Part shown: positions 25,175 through 34,033 of the stretch, one piece after another | Numbering within the stretch: position 1 is the first letter of the stretch | How the letters are laid out: each line of letters starts with the position of its first letter | Assembly (NCBI GenBank): GCA_963677695.2 | Contig: CAXXUJ010000001.1 | Span: 124,001 to 188,000 of the forward strand | Origin: SABI01 sp963677695 | GTDB lineage: Bacteria > Spirochaetota > Spirochaetia > Sphaerochaetales > Sphaerochaetaceae | Length of the DNA stretch: 64,000 nucleotides | Reading direction: 5' to 3' | The notes under the pieces: generated by a model | The model's input: the letters and a program-made list of their open reading frames with translations, nothing else | The model's database searches: none | Told to the model about the DNA's origin: nothing | Position numbers and translations under genes: made by a program

Positions 25175-25924
25175 TCACGTGTGCTTTTCAGCATAGACTC
25201 CCATCGCATCGCACAGGAAACGGGCAAGTCCATCCCCGTACCTGTCGATGTTCTCAGTGAAACGGACATCCTCCACATACATCCTCCCGAGTCCTGCAAA
25301 GGCTTCGGGAGTATAGGAATGGATCGAATTCAGGAGGGTAACATACTCGCTCATCATCTCCTGAGCCACGGCAGAGGAAGGAGACAGATGCCTGACCTCT
25401 GATGCACGGGTGAAAAACTCCTCCATCGCCTTGAAGATGGCCTGACCATCCTTTCCCTTCAGCTTCTCGCGGGAAGCATCAACAGCCTCATCGCCCCACC
25501 TCTGCCTTGCTTCTCCTTCATATGGATCATTGGAGATATCGTATCCCTTGAATCTCATCTCATCTTTCATCGCTTCGCCTCCCCTCTCTTCTATGATCGC
25601 TTTATCGACAGTGTCCATCATCTTCTCAAGTTCCGCTCTCTTATGTGTCAGATACTCTCTCTGCTCTTCAAGTAACGCAAGACGGTTGAAACCGGGCTGC
25701 TTCAGGATGTCACGGATATGTTCCAGTGAGAATCCCATCTCCTTGAGAAAAAGTATCTGCTGGAGAGCTTTGAGATCTTCTGAGCTGTACAGACGATAGG
25801 AAGCTCCTGCGCTGCGCACAGGGCATACCAGTCCGAGCTCTTCGTAGTACCTGAGAGTCCTGTGAGAGAGAGAGGTCAGGTGAGAGACTTCACCTATCCT
25901 GTAACCGCTGTCTTTGTGTTTCAT
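25175..25924 (-). CDS. MerR-family regulator with TipAS effector domain
   Basis: This 249-residue regulator has an N-terminal MerR winged helix (GEVSHLTSLSHRTLRYYEELGLV), a dimerisation coiled coil (about 75-115) and a C-terminal TipAS domain (about 120-249). TipAS domains bind multidrug or thiopeptide-like ligands in known members. The ATG at 25924 is preferred over a GTG at 25945 because the promoter occupies the latter. No ribosome site precedes the ATG, and the predicted transcription start falls at or within about two bases of it, so the mRNA is probably leaderless. No drug exporter is adjacent; it may regulate only itself or distant genes. Confidence 0.88.
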   Translation of the reverse strand: MKHKDSGYRIGEVSHLTSLSHRTLRYYEELGLVCPVRSAGASYRLYSSEDLKALQQILFLKEMGFSLEHIRDILKQPGFNRLALLEEQREYLTHKRAELEKMMDTVDKAIIEERGGEAMKDEMRFKGYDISNDPYEGEARQRWGDEAVDASREKLKGKDGQAIFKAMEEFFTRASEVRHLSPSSAVAQEMMSEYVTLLNSIHSYTPEAFAGLGRMYVEDVRFTENIDRYGDGLARFLCDAMGVYAEKHT

Positions 25925-25930
25925 GTGATC

Positions 25931-25961
25931 AGGATATACCCTCACCTTACGTGAGGGTCAA
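25931..25961 (-). promoter_or_regulatory. MerR-type promoter and operator
   Basis: On the minus strand TTGACC (25961-25956) and TATCCT (25936-25931) are 19 bp apart, the stretched spacing used by MerR activators. The perfect dyad ACCCTCAC-CTTAC-GTGAGGGT (25938-25958) lies in the spacer. The ATG at 25924 follows within 7 bases of the -10. Confidence 0.65.
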
Positions 25962-27484
25962 GAGAAAGATGCTTCTGCTTCCTGCTGACCGACGGTGGCA
26001 TAGGAAAGTATCTTCGACTTCGTCGCTTCACTCCGAGAAAGATTGCAGGCGATCACGCCCTTTGCAAGGACGAGAATACGGTCGCACATACCGAGAATCT
26101 CTTCTATTTCGCTGGAGATCAGGATGACCGACACTCCCTTGGAGACAAGGTCGTTCATCGTATTGTAGATATCTATCTTGCTTGCGATGTCGATGCTCCG
26201 AGTCGGCTCATCCATGATATAGATTCTCGAACGGTTCATAAGCCAGCGTGTGATCAGTACCTTCTGCTGGTTTCCACCCGAGTAATTGACCACAGGATCG
26301 CTGTTCTTCCCCGGGTTGATCCCCATCAGTCTCACATACTCCTGAGTCACCGTCTCCATATCATAGGAGTCGAGCATACTGGAGTTCCGGAACCTTCGTA
26401 ATGCAGCGGTGGTCGAATTGTCGACAAGGTCCTGCTTGGTAAAGATCCCGTTATCGACGCGGTCTTCGGGAACGAGGGATATACCGTGATTCATCGCATC
26501 GGTGGGAGAGGAGAAGACAACTTCCTCCCCGTCGATCCTGATCACTCCCTCATGAGGTTTCATGATCCCGAACAGGCAGTTGGCCAGCAGGGTACGGCCG
26601 GAGCCCATCAGCCCTGTGATCCCGAGCACTTCCCCCTTCTTCAGCGAGAAGCTGATCCCCTTGAGAATCGGGGAGACCACGAGGTTCTCCACCTCGAGAA
26701 TCGTCTCACCGTACCTTCTCGCCAGCTTCGGGTAACGGTCGGTATGCATATCTCCGTCACCGCTCATCATCGTGACAAGGTGTTCATGGCTCAGGTTCCC
26801 GCACCTCTGTGTGTGGGTGATCCTTCCCTGGCTCATCACAGAGACGTAATCCCCCACCTCCCTGATCTCATCCATCCTATGTGAGATATAGAAGATCGCC
26901 TTGTTCTTCTCCTTGAGAATCCTGATGATATCGAACAGGAGCTGCCGGTCAGGTTCGCTCATCGCAGAAGAGGGTTCATCGAAGATGATCAGGTCAGCTG
27001 AGCTGATATATCCCTGCACTGCAGCTATCAGCTGCCTCTCGGCGAAGCCGAGCTGTTCCAGCCTCGTTCTCGGATCGATCGTGATCCCGAGCTCGGCAAA
27101 GAGGGAAGCGCATCTTGCCTGAATCTCGAAACGGTTCACAAGGAAACGATGGCTTCCGACGACATCAAGCATACCGAAGTATACGTTCTCTGCTACTGTA
27201 AGGTTGTCAAAGCTCTGAACATCCTGGTTAAGGTAATGAATTCCCGCCTTCCTTGCCTGAGGAATGGAAGAGAAGGAGACCTCCTTTCCTTCCAGGAGAA
27301 TCTTTCCCCTTTCGGGGGGAAACCATCCGCCGAGAAGCTTCATCAGCGTGCTTTTCCCCGAACCGTTCTCCCCTACGATCACATGGACCTTTCCCTTCTC
27401 CAGGTTGAGGGCATCTACTTCAAGATGAAAATCCCCGTAAGTCTTGCAGAGAGCATGAACCTGTAGGAAGGGAGTATTGCTCAT
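25958..27484 (-). CDS. Sugar ABC transporter ATPase with two nucleotide-binding domains (RbsA/MglA type), unpaired
   Basis: This 508-residue double ATPase has a first NBD with Walker A GENGSGKST (near residue 38) and Walker B LIIFDEP, and a signature that reads LGFAERQ where LSxAxxQ is usual. The second NBD has the family's altered P-loop GLMGSGRT and signature YSGGNQQKV. Such proteins power monosaccharide importers with a separate binding protein and permease, but neither lies beside it. It is co-transcribed with, and overlaps by 4 bp, the DeoR regulator upstream. A complete ChvE-GguA-GguB system is divergent from that regulator and has its own ATPase. This one may be a spare ATPase, may serve a distant permease, or may be part of a degraded operon. 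Confidence 0.9.
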   Translation of the reverse strand: MSNTPFLQVHALCKTYGDFHLEVDALNLEKGKVHVIVGENGSGKSTLMKLLGGWFPPERGKILLEGKEVSFSSIPQARKAGIHYLNQDVQSFDNLTVAENVYFGMLDVVGSHRFLVNRFEIQARCASLFAELGITIDPRTRLEQLGFAERQLIAAVQGYISSADLIIFDEPSSAMSEPDRQLLFDIIRILKEKNKAIFYISHRMDEIREVGDYVSVMSQGRITHTQRCGNLSHEHLVTMMSGDGDMHTDRYPKLARRYGETILEVENLVVSPILKGISFSLKKGEVLGITGLMGSGRTLLANCLFGIMKPHEGVIRIDGEEVVFSSPTDAMNHGISLVPEDRVDNGIFTKQDLVDNSTTAALRRFRNSSMLDSYDMETVTQEYVRLMGINPGKNSDPVVNYSGGNQQKVLITRWLMNRSRIYIMDEPTRSIDIASKIDIYNTMNDLVSKGVSVILISSEIEEILGMCDRILVLAKGVIACNLSRSEATKSKILSYATVGQQEAEASFS

Positions 27485-28269
27485 TCATCCCCCTCATAGG
27501 CATCCACAGTAGTGAAGAGGGCAAGGTCGTGGTTGAATATCTGTTCCTTATAATAGTCACGAATAGAGTGGTTCGTGATAATCCTCTTGAAGAGTTTCAT
27601 ATGACCGAGACGGAAAAAGGCGCTTTTATCGAAGTTATCCTTTGCACAGATCAGCGTCGTCTCCTTGGCAACCTCTAATGCCCCGTGAATCAGATCAGCC
27701 TTTCCCTGGGAATTGACCGTGACATGAAGATCTTCATTGATCCCGTCCACCTCGATGAACAGGTGGTTCACATAGAACTTGTTGAGATTGGAAAGGGTCA
27801 TGGATCCGAAGAGAGCAAGTTCACCCTTGTCGAGTTCGCCTCCGAGGAGGACCACCTGGTTATGCTCCTGCAGGGATATACGGAGGGCAACCGATACATC
27901 ATTTGTAAGGACAGTGAGACCGGTCCGCTTTTCAAGCGCCGCAGCGATACGGGTATTGACCGGACCGTTCGACAGCATGACCACGTCCCCGTCGGAAACA
28001 AGGCGGAGAGCGATCGAAGCAATCCTGTCGTACTCCTCCTTCGCTCCGGTACGGCCGATAAGCTCCTGAAGCGGATCGGAATCATCATCGGGGGTGAGCA
28101 CCGCTCCACCGTGAGTGCGGGTAAGCCATCCCTCACTCTCAAGCCTCTCGAGGTCTCTTCTGACCGTCACTTCCGAAACGTTCAGCAGTTTGCCGAGCTC
28201 CTGGACCTGAGCCTGATTATGTTCCCTGAGGTATTCCTTTATAATCCGTTTCCGTTCAACTGCATACAT
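27481..28269 (-). CDS. DeoR-family transcriptional regulator
   Basis: This 262-residue repressor has an N-terminal DeoR HTH (KLLNVSEVTVRRDLERLESEGWLTRTHGGA) and a C-terminal ISOCOT-type effector domain that in this family binds a phosphorylated sugar. In the effector domain SNGPVNTRIA, VLTNDVSVA and VVLLGGELDK are visible. The ATG at 28269 is preferred because AGGAGAG lies upstream and it starts at MYAVERKR, the typical DeoR beginning. It overlaps the ATPase gene by 4 bp and is divergent from the ChvE-type binding protein, whose promoter carries an 8-bp inverted repeat. Repression of both sides is likely. Confidence 0.9.
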   Translation of the reverse strand: MYAVERKRIIKEYLREHNQAQVQELGKLLNVSEVTVRRDLERLESEGWLTRTHGGAVLTPDDDSDPLQELIGRTGAKEEYDRIASIALRLVSDGDVVMLSNGPVNTRIAAALEKRTGLTVLTNDVSVALRISLQEHNQVVLLGGELDKGELALFGSMTLSNLNKFYVNHLFIEVDGINEDLHVTVNSQGKADLIHGALEVAKETTLICAKDNFDKSAFFRLGHMKLFKRIITNHSIRDYYKEQIFNHDLALFTTVDAYEGDE

Positions 28270-28382
28270 AGGCTGCTCTCTCCTGATTATACGTGTAACC
28301 ATCCCCTATCGCAACGAAATAATCAACCACACTATGTTAAACAAGGCATTTCACTCGGTTAATACATAAATGAAACTTTTTC

Positions 28383-28412
28383 TTGACAGATTCAAAATCT
28401 CATTCCTATAAT
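28383..28412 (+). promoter_or_regulatory. Sigma-70-type promoter of the chvE-gguAB operon
   Basis: TTGACA (28383-28388) and TATAAT (28407-28412), both perfect, are separated by 18 bp. The start of transcription should be near 28420. Confidence 0.8.
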
Positions 28413-28424
28413 TTATTCACAAAC

Positions 28425-28472
28425 GAAAGCAATTTGTTTTATTTATGATCGTTTTCATGAATATTTGCTTTC
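28425..28472. promoter_or_regulatory. Inverted repeat after the chvE promoter, probable DeoR operator
   Basis: GAAAGCAA (28425-28432) and TTGCTTTC (28465-28472) form an 8-bp inverted repeat across the 5' untranslated region. AACGAAAG and CGTTTTC sequences within it are typical of DeoR-type sites. The wide separation suggests two half-sites or two operators that loop. Confidence 0.45.
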
Positions 28473-28494
28473 AGACCGTTCTAAGGAGGAATAT

Positions 28495-29571
28495 ATGAGA
28501 AAGGTCTTGATCAGTTTAGTGGTACTGCTGGTTGCAGTGAGTATCGGAGCTCCATTGTTTGCACAGGGAGGAAGTGAATCAGCTCAGAAGGTTGTCGGTA
28601 TCGCAATGCCTACACAGTCTTCACAGAGATGGATTCAGGATGGAAACTACATGAAGGACATCCTTGAGGAAAGAGGCTACAAGGTTGACCTTCAGTATGC
28701 TGAAGATAATATCGATGCTCAAGTATCACAGCTTGAGAATATGATCGTGAAGGGATCAGATGTTCTCGTCATCGCATCAATCGACGGTGAATCACTCACC
28801 AACGTTCTGAAACAGGCGAACGACAACGATGTAAAGGTCATCGCATACGACCGTCTCATCAAGAACAGCCCCTATGTCAGCTACTACGCAACCTTCGACA
28901 ACTTCCTCGTCGGTGTCCAGCAGGGCGGTTATATCGTGAAGGCTCTTGACCTCGCTTCAGGCGCAGGCCCCTTCAATGTCGAACTTTTCGCAGGTTCACC
29001 CGATGACACGAACGCCTACTATTTCTTTGACGGCGCCATGAGCGAACTGCAGCCCTACATCGACAACGGACAGGTTGTGATCGCAAGCGGACAGACAGAC
29101 TTCAATGAAGTCGCAACCCTCAGATGGGACGGTGCTACCGCACAGCAGAGAATGGATAACATCCTCACTGCCTTCTACACAGATAAGAAAGTGGATGCAG
29201 TACTCTCACCCTATGACGGCATCTCCATCGGTATCCTCTCTTCCCTGAAGAGCGTCGGATACAACAAAGCTGACGGTATGCCTATCGTGACCGGTCAGGA
29301 TGCTGAGATTCCTTCCGTGAAATCAATTCTCAGCGGCGAACAGGCTGCCACAGTATTCAAAGATACCAGAACACTCGCAAAGCGTGCTTCCGACATGGTC
29401 GATGCAGTGCTCCAGGGAACAACTCCTGAAATCAACGACACAACCACCTACGACAATGGAGTCAAGGTTGTCCCGTCATTCCTTGAAGTTCCTGTCTCAG
29501 TCGATATCAATAACTGGGAATCAGCTCTGATCGATACAGGATACTACACCAAAGATCAGCTGGGACTGTAG
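28495..29571 (+). CDS. chvE: Sugar ABC transporter substrate-binding protein (ChvE-like)
   Basis: This 358-residue periplasmic sugar-binding protein has signal MRKVLISLVVLLVAVSIGAPLFAQG. The mature part begins VVGIAMPTQSSQRWIQDG and contains YDRLIKNSPYVSYYATFDN and ILSPYDGISIG-like text (VLSPYDGISIG). This is the pattern of ChvE, the multiple-monosaccharide binding protein (galactose, xylose, arabinose, glucose in known members). AAGGAGG lies before the ATG at 28495. It is the first gene of chvE-gguA-gguB with a consensus promoter. The next gene is separated by a 156-bp gap with a large hairpin, which fits higher output of the binding protein. Confidence 0.9.
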   Translation: MRKVLISLVVLLVAVSIGAPLFAQGGSESAQKVVGIAMPTQSSQRWIQDGNYMKDILEERGYKVDLQYAEDNIDAQVSQLENMIVKGSDVLVIASIDGESLTNVLKQANDNDVKVIAYDRLIKNSPYVSYYATFDNFLVGVQQGGYIVKALDLASGAGPFNVELFAGSPDDTNAYYFFDGAMSELQPYIDNGQVVIASGQTDFNEVATLRWDGATAQQRMDNILTAFYTDKKVDAVLSPYDGISIGILSSLKSVGYNKADGMPIVTGQDAEIPSVKSILSGEQAATVFKDTRTLAKRASDMVDAVLQGTTPEINDTTTYDNGVKVVPSFLEVPVSVDINNWESALIDTGYYTKDQLGL

Positions 29572-29628
29572 TCAGGTAAAAGAAACCCGTCACACTGGTG
29601 GCCGGTTCCTGACCTCCCCTACCATGAG

Positions 29629-29658
29629 AAGCCGGTGCCCCACGCGGAGCACCGGTTT
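29629..29658 (+). terminator. Intercistronic hairpin between chvE and gguA
   Basis: AAGCCGGTGC (29629-29638) pairs with GCACCGGTTT (29649-29658) with one G-T pair. No T run follows. It is the same kind of element as those after the tctC and arabinoside SBP genes. Confidence 0.6.
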
Positions 29659-29727
29659 CTATAAACAAGTGTGACCAGAGATAAGGTGTGCTATACTGAT
29701 ACCACCTTGTCAGGAGTATTGAAGACT

Positions 29728-31278
29728 ATGGCAAAAACAATTTTGGAAATGCGTGATATCATCAAACGCTTCAGTGGAGTGACTGCATTGCAGAACGTAA
29801 ACCTCACTGTCGAAGATGATGAGATTCATGCGATTGTCGGTGAGAACGGAGCAGGCAAGTCAACCTTGATGAACGTTCTCTCCGGTGTATATCCTCACGG
29901 AACCTATGAAGGCGAGATCCGCTACATGGGAAACGAATGTGAGTTCAGGACGATCAAGGACAGTGAAGCCCTCGGAATCGTCATCATCCACCAGGAACTC
30001 GCCCTTGTCCCTTACCTCTCCATTGCAGAGAATATCTTTCTCGGGAACGAACGAGCCTCTTCCGGAGTGATCAACTGGCATAAGACTGTCAGTGAATCGA
30101 AGAAACTGCTGCAGAAGGTAGGACTCGAGGAAGACCCCAACACTCTCATCGGTGATATCGGGGTGGGAAAGCAGCAGCTGGTCGAGATCGCCAAGGCGCT
30201 CTCGAAGGATGTGAAGCTGCTCATTCTAGATGAACCCACCGCCGCATTGAACGACGAGGAGTCGCAGAAACTGCTCGACCTCCTTATCGATTTAAAGAAG
30301 GAAGGAGTCACCTCCATCCTCATTTCCCACAAGCTCAATGAAGTGGAGCAGGTGGCGAACAAGATCACTGTCATCCGCGACGGTCAGGTGATCGAGACGA
30401 TGGACAGAAAGGACGGAGACTTTCACGAAGACCGGATCATCACCAGCATGGTCGGTCGTGAGATCTCTGACCGCTGGCCTGACCGTGACAATGCGATCGG
30501 TGAAGAGATTTTCCGTGTCGAGGACTGGACGGTCTATCACCCGCAGAACGAAGAGAGGAAAGTGATCAACAAGGCAAGCTTCAATGTCCGTAAGGGCGAG
30601 GTTGTCGGTTTCGCAGGACTCATGGGAGCCGGCAGAACCGAGATTGCCATGAGCCTCTTCGGGAAATCGTACGGTCAGAAGCATTCGGGAAAGATCTTCA
30701 AGAACGGAAAGGAAATTGTCCTGTCCAACGTGAGTGACGCGATCGATAATGGAATTGCCTACCTTACTGAAGACAGAAAGAACTACGGTCTCGTCCTGAT
30801 TAATGATATCAGGACCAATATCTCCCTTGCGAACCTGAAGAAGGTGACAAACAACGGAGTGATCAACAGGAACGAAGAGATCGTGGAAGCTGAAGAGTAC
30901 AGAAAACAGCTCAATCTCCGCTGTACCGGTATCGACCAGGTGGTCGAGAGTCTCTCGGGAGGAAACCAGCAGAAGGTCGTGCTCAGCAAGTGGCTGATGA
31001 GTGATCCTGAAGTACTCCTCCTCGACGAACCGACACGTGGAATCGACGTCGGTGCGAAATACGAAATCTATACCATCATCAACAGGATGGCGGCCGAGGG
31101 GAAGGCCGTACTTATGATCAGTTCCGAACTGCCGGAGCTGCTCGGCATGTGTGACCGCATCTACGTGGTCAACCACGGTGAGATAGCAGGAGTCCTCGAC
31201 AGGAAGGACGCATCTCAGGAATCGATCATGAGAATCATCATGAATCACCAGAAAAACATCGTAAAGGAGTGGGCATGA
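29728..31278 (+). CDS. gguA: Multiple-sugar ABC transporter ATPase (GguA-like)
   Basis: This 516-residue double ATPase has NBD1 with Walker A GENGAGKST, signature IGVGKQQLVEIAKAL and Walker B LLILDEPT. NBD2 has the shortened P-loop GLMGAGRTE, signature SGGNQQKV and VLLLDEPTRG. It energises the ChvE/GguB importer at the inner face of the membrane. The ATG at 29728 is favoured since it begins MAKTILEMRDI, the normal N-terminus; upstream in-frame sequence lies inside the intercistronic gap. The stop overlaps the permease start by 4 bp (ATGA), so ATPase and permease are translationally coupled. Confidence 0.93.
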   Translation: MAKTILEMRDIIKRFSGVTALQNVNLTVEDDEIHAIVGENGAGKSTLMNVLSGVYPHGTYEGEIRYMGNECEFRTIKDSEALGIVIIHQELALVPYLSIAENIFLGNERASSGVINWHKTVSESKKLLQKVGLEEDPNTLIGDIGVGKQQLVEIAKALSKDVKLLILDEPTAALNDEESQKLLDLLIDLKKEGVTSILISHKLNEVEQVANKITVIRDGQVIETMDRKDGDFHEDRIITSMVGREISDRWPDRDNAIGEEIFRVEDWTVYHPQNEERKVINKASFNVRKGEVVGFAGLMGAGRTEIAMSLFGKSYGQKHSGKIFKNGKEIVLSNVSDAIDNGIAYLTEDRKNYGLVLINDIRTNISLANLKKVTNNGVINRNEEIVEAEEYRKQLNLRCTGIDQVVESLSGGNQQKVVLSKWLMSDPEVLLLDEPTRGIDVGAKYEIYTIINRMAAEGKAVLMISSELPELLGMCDRIYVVNHGEIAGVLDRKDASQESIMRIIMNHQKNIVKEWA

Positions 31279-32435
31279 ACATTAAACACTATATCAAAGC
31301 GAATCTGAGGAAGAATGGGATGTTTACCGCCCTCATTTTTATCATGGTCTTCTTCCAGATTCTCACCGGAGGAATTCTTTTCCGTCCGATGAACATCAAC
31401 AACATCGTCCTTCAGAACGCATATGTCCTCATCCTGGCGACAGGGATGCTGCTCGCGATCCTGACAGGAAACATCGACCTTTCAGTAGGATCGGTCGTCG
31501 CCTTCGTCGGCGCCATATCGGCGGTCATGATGGTTGACTGGCACTTTCCAGTCTTTCTCACCATTATCCTCGCCCTACTGATCGGCATCGCGGTGGGAGC
31601 CTTCCACGGCTATTTCATAGCCTACATGCGTATCCCGGCGTTCATCGTCACCCTGGCCGGAATGCTTATCTGGAGAGGACTCACCATGGTCATCCTCAAG
31701 GGACAGACAAAGGCTCCCTTCGAAGAATCCTTCCAGGCAATCGCAGCAGGGTATCTGCCGGGAAGAGACATCAGAGTGGGAGACATGAACGTCATAGCGC
31801 TCCTGTTCGGAATCGTCGTCTCGATCATCGTCATTCTGGCAATACTGAGAATACGGAAAAGCCAGCAGAAGTACAACTTTGAAACCGTTCCCTTCTGGGT
31901 TGAGATGCTCAAAGCAGGCCTGATCATCGTCGGAGTCAACCTCCTTACCATCAGCCTCGCCCGCTACAACGGCATCCCCATCATCCTTCTCCTTCTTCTC
32001 GGTCTGGTACTCCTGTACACCTTCATCACACAGAAGACAATATTCGGAAGACACATCTACGCACTCGGTGGAAATGAGAAGGCCGCGAAACTCTCAGGAG
32101 TCAAGACACAGAGAGTGATGTTCCTGGTCTACACCAACATGGGACTCCTCTCAGCCCTCGCCGGGCTCGTTGTCGCCGGACGACTCAATGCAGCGACACC
32201 GAAGGCAGGAACCATGTTCGAACTCGATGCCATCGCATCCTGTTTCATCGGAGGTGCATCAGCATCAGGCGGTATCGGAACAGTGGTGGGAGCGATCATC
32301 GGCGGTCTCGTCATGGGTGTTCTCAACAACGGTATGTCGATCATGGGTGTCAGCGTTGACTGGCAGCAGACGATCAAGGGACTTGTCCTTCTCGGGGCCG
32401 TTCTCTTTGATGTCATGACGAAGAACAAGAAATAA
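31275..32435 (+). CDS. gguB: Multiple-sugar ABC transporter permease (GguB-like)
   Basis: This 386-residue permease of the RbsC/XylH family has about 10-12 membrane helices. Motifs include GNIDLSVGSVVAF near residue 65, FIVTLAGMLIWRG near residue 120, and ALGGNEKAAKLSGV near residue 262, which is the EAA-like cytoplasmic loop. AAGGAG lies 5 bases before the ATG at 31275, within the end of gguA. The long middle segment (KSQQKYNFETVPFW) between helices is typical of the XylH/GguB branch. It forms the sugar channel with GguA and receives ligand from ChvE. A strong terminator follows. Confidence 0.93.
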   Translation: MNIKHYIKANLRKNGMFTALIFIMVFFQILTGGILFRPMNINNIVLQNAYVLILATGMLLAILTGNIDLSVGSVVAFVGAISAVMMVDWHFPVFLTIILALLIGIAVGAFHGYFIAYMRIPAFIVTLAGMLIWRGLTMVILKGQTKAPFEESFQAIAAGYLPGRDIRVGDMNVIALLFGIVVSIIVILAILRIRKSQQKYNFETVPFWVEMLKAGLIIVGVNLLTISLARYNGIPIILLLLLGLVLLYTFITQKTIFGRHIYALGGNEKAAKLSGVKTQRVMFLVYTNMGLLSALAGLVVAGRLNAATPKAGTMFELDAIASCFIGGASASGGIGTVVGAIIGGLVMGVLNNGMSIMGVSVDWQQTIKGLVLLGAVLFDVMTKNKK

Positions 32436-32456
32436 GAAGAAAAAAACACAGCGAAG

Positions 32457-32486
32457 AAAGGCACTGGAACAATCCGGTGCCTTTTT
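32457..32486 (+). terminator. Rho-independent terminator of chvE-gguAB
   Basis: AAAGGCAC (32457-32464) pairs with GTGCCTTTTT (32477-32486) through an interior loop that includes GG/CC. The 3' arm runs into five T residues. It is 22 bp after the gguB stop. Confidence 0.85.
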
Positions 32487-32660
32487 CAATGACAGACGAT
32501 CATAGAAAAGTGGGAACAGGTCAATCAGACTGAGAGAGTTCATATAGGTTCTATTCTTTCAGATGTGAAGAACCCGTATGATGTAAGATAATTGAGAAAA
32601 ATCGACCTACAAAAACCAATTTTAATGAAATTTTATTTTCTTACTATAAGAATATATACA

Positions 32661-32707
32661 TTCTCCAACCGGGTATTTGCAGACTTCTCAACCGGGTATT
32701 TGCAGAA
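32661..32707. repeat. Two-copy direct repeat, 23-bp period, 3' of the DUF4143 ATPase
   Basis: CAACCGGGTATTTGCAGA occurs at 32666-32683 and 32689-32706, a 23-bp period; TTCTC precedes each copy. The repeats begin 7 bp beyond the stop codon of the ATPase gene. The surrounding 280-bp gap is A/T-rich and otherwise empty. Confidence 0.9.
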
Positions 32708-32713
32708 CATCAT

Positions 32714-33979
32714 TTACGGACGCAATGCGGTAAGAGGAACTACATACACTCCGTCATCACGCAAATAGGCGGCATTCGAAAGACCGCAGATCACACAGAG
32801 AGTTGATGCTGGTTTCTCGAATTTCATGTTGATCCGTTTCAAGGATGCTGCTGCAGCATCTATCTGATTCGCACCCAGTTTGATCTCAAATGCACTCCAT
32901 GAGCCATCCGGCAGCTCAATGACTGCATCAATCTCATTGTTATCGTAATCTTGATAATAGTAGAGTTCACCACCAAAGGACTGAGCATAAACCTTCAGAT
33001 CTCGCACACATAGCGCTTCAAATAAAAATCTGAAGGTCTGAAGATCTCCTATGAGCTTCTCTTCCTGAGTAATACCCAGAAGGGAACAGGCAAGAGAAGG
33101 ATCGGTAAAATGACGCTTTTCTGCCTGCCTGACAGGTAAGGCAGATCGCAGTGAGGCTCCAAAAGGTTTCTGATTCTCAAGAAGAAAAAGCTTCGAAAGG
33201 ACATCCAGATAGTCAGTGATCGTTTCCTCGCTCACGGTCTCTCGTTCTACGCCCATCATATCATCCTTTAGTTTCTTCTTTCCTGCCGTCGTACTTTCGT
33301 TTCTTGCGAGGGATCGCAGCAAACGTCTGAATTTTACTTTATCCCTTTTTTTATCATCAATCCTGTCAATGTCCTCATCAACAACATTTTTCAGGTACAT
33401 GGTTGGAAGCAAGACAGCATTCTTTAAAGACAACCCGATGCTGCCAGGCCACCCGCCCCGGAGAATAAAAGACGCAAGCTTTTTCAGTTCTACTTCACCA
33501 GTCAATACAGTGTCAAAGGATCCTGTACATATATCCTGAAGAGAGATATTTCCCGAGGAATCATCTGATTCAAAAAGTGACATGGTCATCATCCTAAGAC
33601 GAACGATACGTCCGGTTCCTGAATGCATAACACCCTCATGATGCGGTGTTGCAGAGCCTGTGAGAAGGTACTGGCCTTTCTTAGTATTCCTATCCACCTT
33701 GAATCTCACGGCATCCCATAGCGGGGGGACCTCCTGCCACTCATCGATAAGTCTCGGGAAATCACCTTTCAGCACGCTGGATGGGTCAAGCCGAGCCAAC
33801 GTACGGTTCTGAAAATTACCGGCAGGATCGCCAACAAGAAAAACGCTTTCGGAGTATTTTTCTGCTGTCCATGTTTTTCCGCACCATTTCGGCCCCTCTA
33901 TACAGATAGCACCGAATGCCTGCAGATACTGTTCAACGGTATCATCAACGATTCTTATACGATATTCAGCATGATTCAT
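32714..33979 (-). CDS. AAA-family ATPase with DUF4143
   Basis: This 421-residue protein has an N-terminal P-loop domain (GPKWCGKT at residues 29-36, Walker B RLIDEWQEVP near residue 78, sensor-like LLTGSATP near residue 105). The C-terminal DUF4143 domain (about 200-390) includes a PD-(D/E)xK-like core, NNEIDAVIELPDGSWSAFEIKLG. That pattern (E...D...E-x-K) is the nuclease fold common in this family, though activity is unproven. These ATPases are widespread, often multi-copy, and of unknown role. It is a single-gene unit bounded by two tandem-repeat tracts of the same 23-bp period: two copies 3' and twelve copies 5', in its promoter region. The gene sits between two sugar operons like an insertion. 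Confidence 0.88.
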   Translation of the reverse strand: MNHAEYRIRIVDDTVEQYLQAFGAICIEGPKWCGKTWTAEKYSESVFLVGDPAGNFQNRTLARLDPSSVLKGDFPRLIDEWQEVPPLWDAVRFKVDRNTKKGQYLLTGSATPHHEGVMHSGTGRIVRLRMMTMSLFESDDSSGNISLQDICTGSFDTVLTGEVELKKLASFILRGGWPGSIGLSLKNAVLLPTMYLKNVVDEDIDRIDDKKRDKVKFRRLLRSLARNESTTAGKKKLKDDMMGVERETVSEETITDYLDVLSKLFLLENQKPFGASLRSALPVRQAEKRHFTDPSLACSLLGITQEEKLIGDLQTFRFLFEALCVRDLKVYAQSFGGELYYYQDYDNNEIDAVIELPDGSWSAFEIKLGANQIDAAAASLKRINMKFEKPASTLCVICGLSNAAYLRDDGVYVVPLTALRP

Positions 33980-34033
33980 AAAGACTCCTCTTAGTATTTA
34001 CATACTATCATCCTACATATAGCATTGCAATAC

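Noticed and set aside
25958..27484. Loss of ATPase function in the first domain of the unpaired ATPase
   Set aside because: The signature change LSxAxxQ to LGFAERQ is mild, and Walker A, Walker B and the H-loop are intact.
30292..31248. 318-codon frame on the minus strand
   Set aside because: It is antisense to gguA, a clear ATPase gene. The composition (Asp/His/Val-rich) is typical of shadows of coding DNA.
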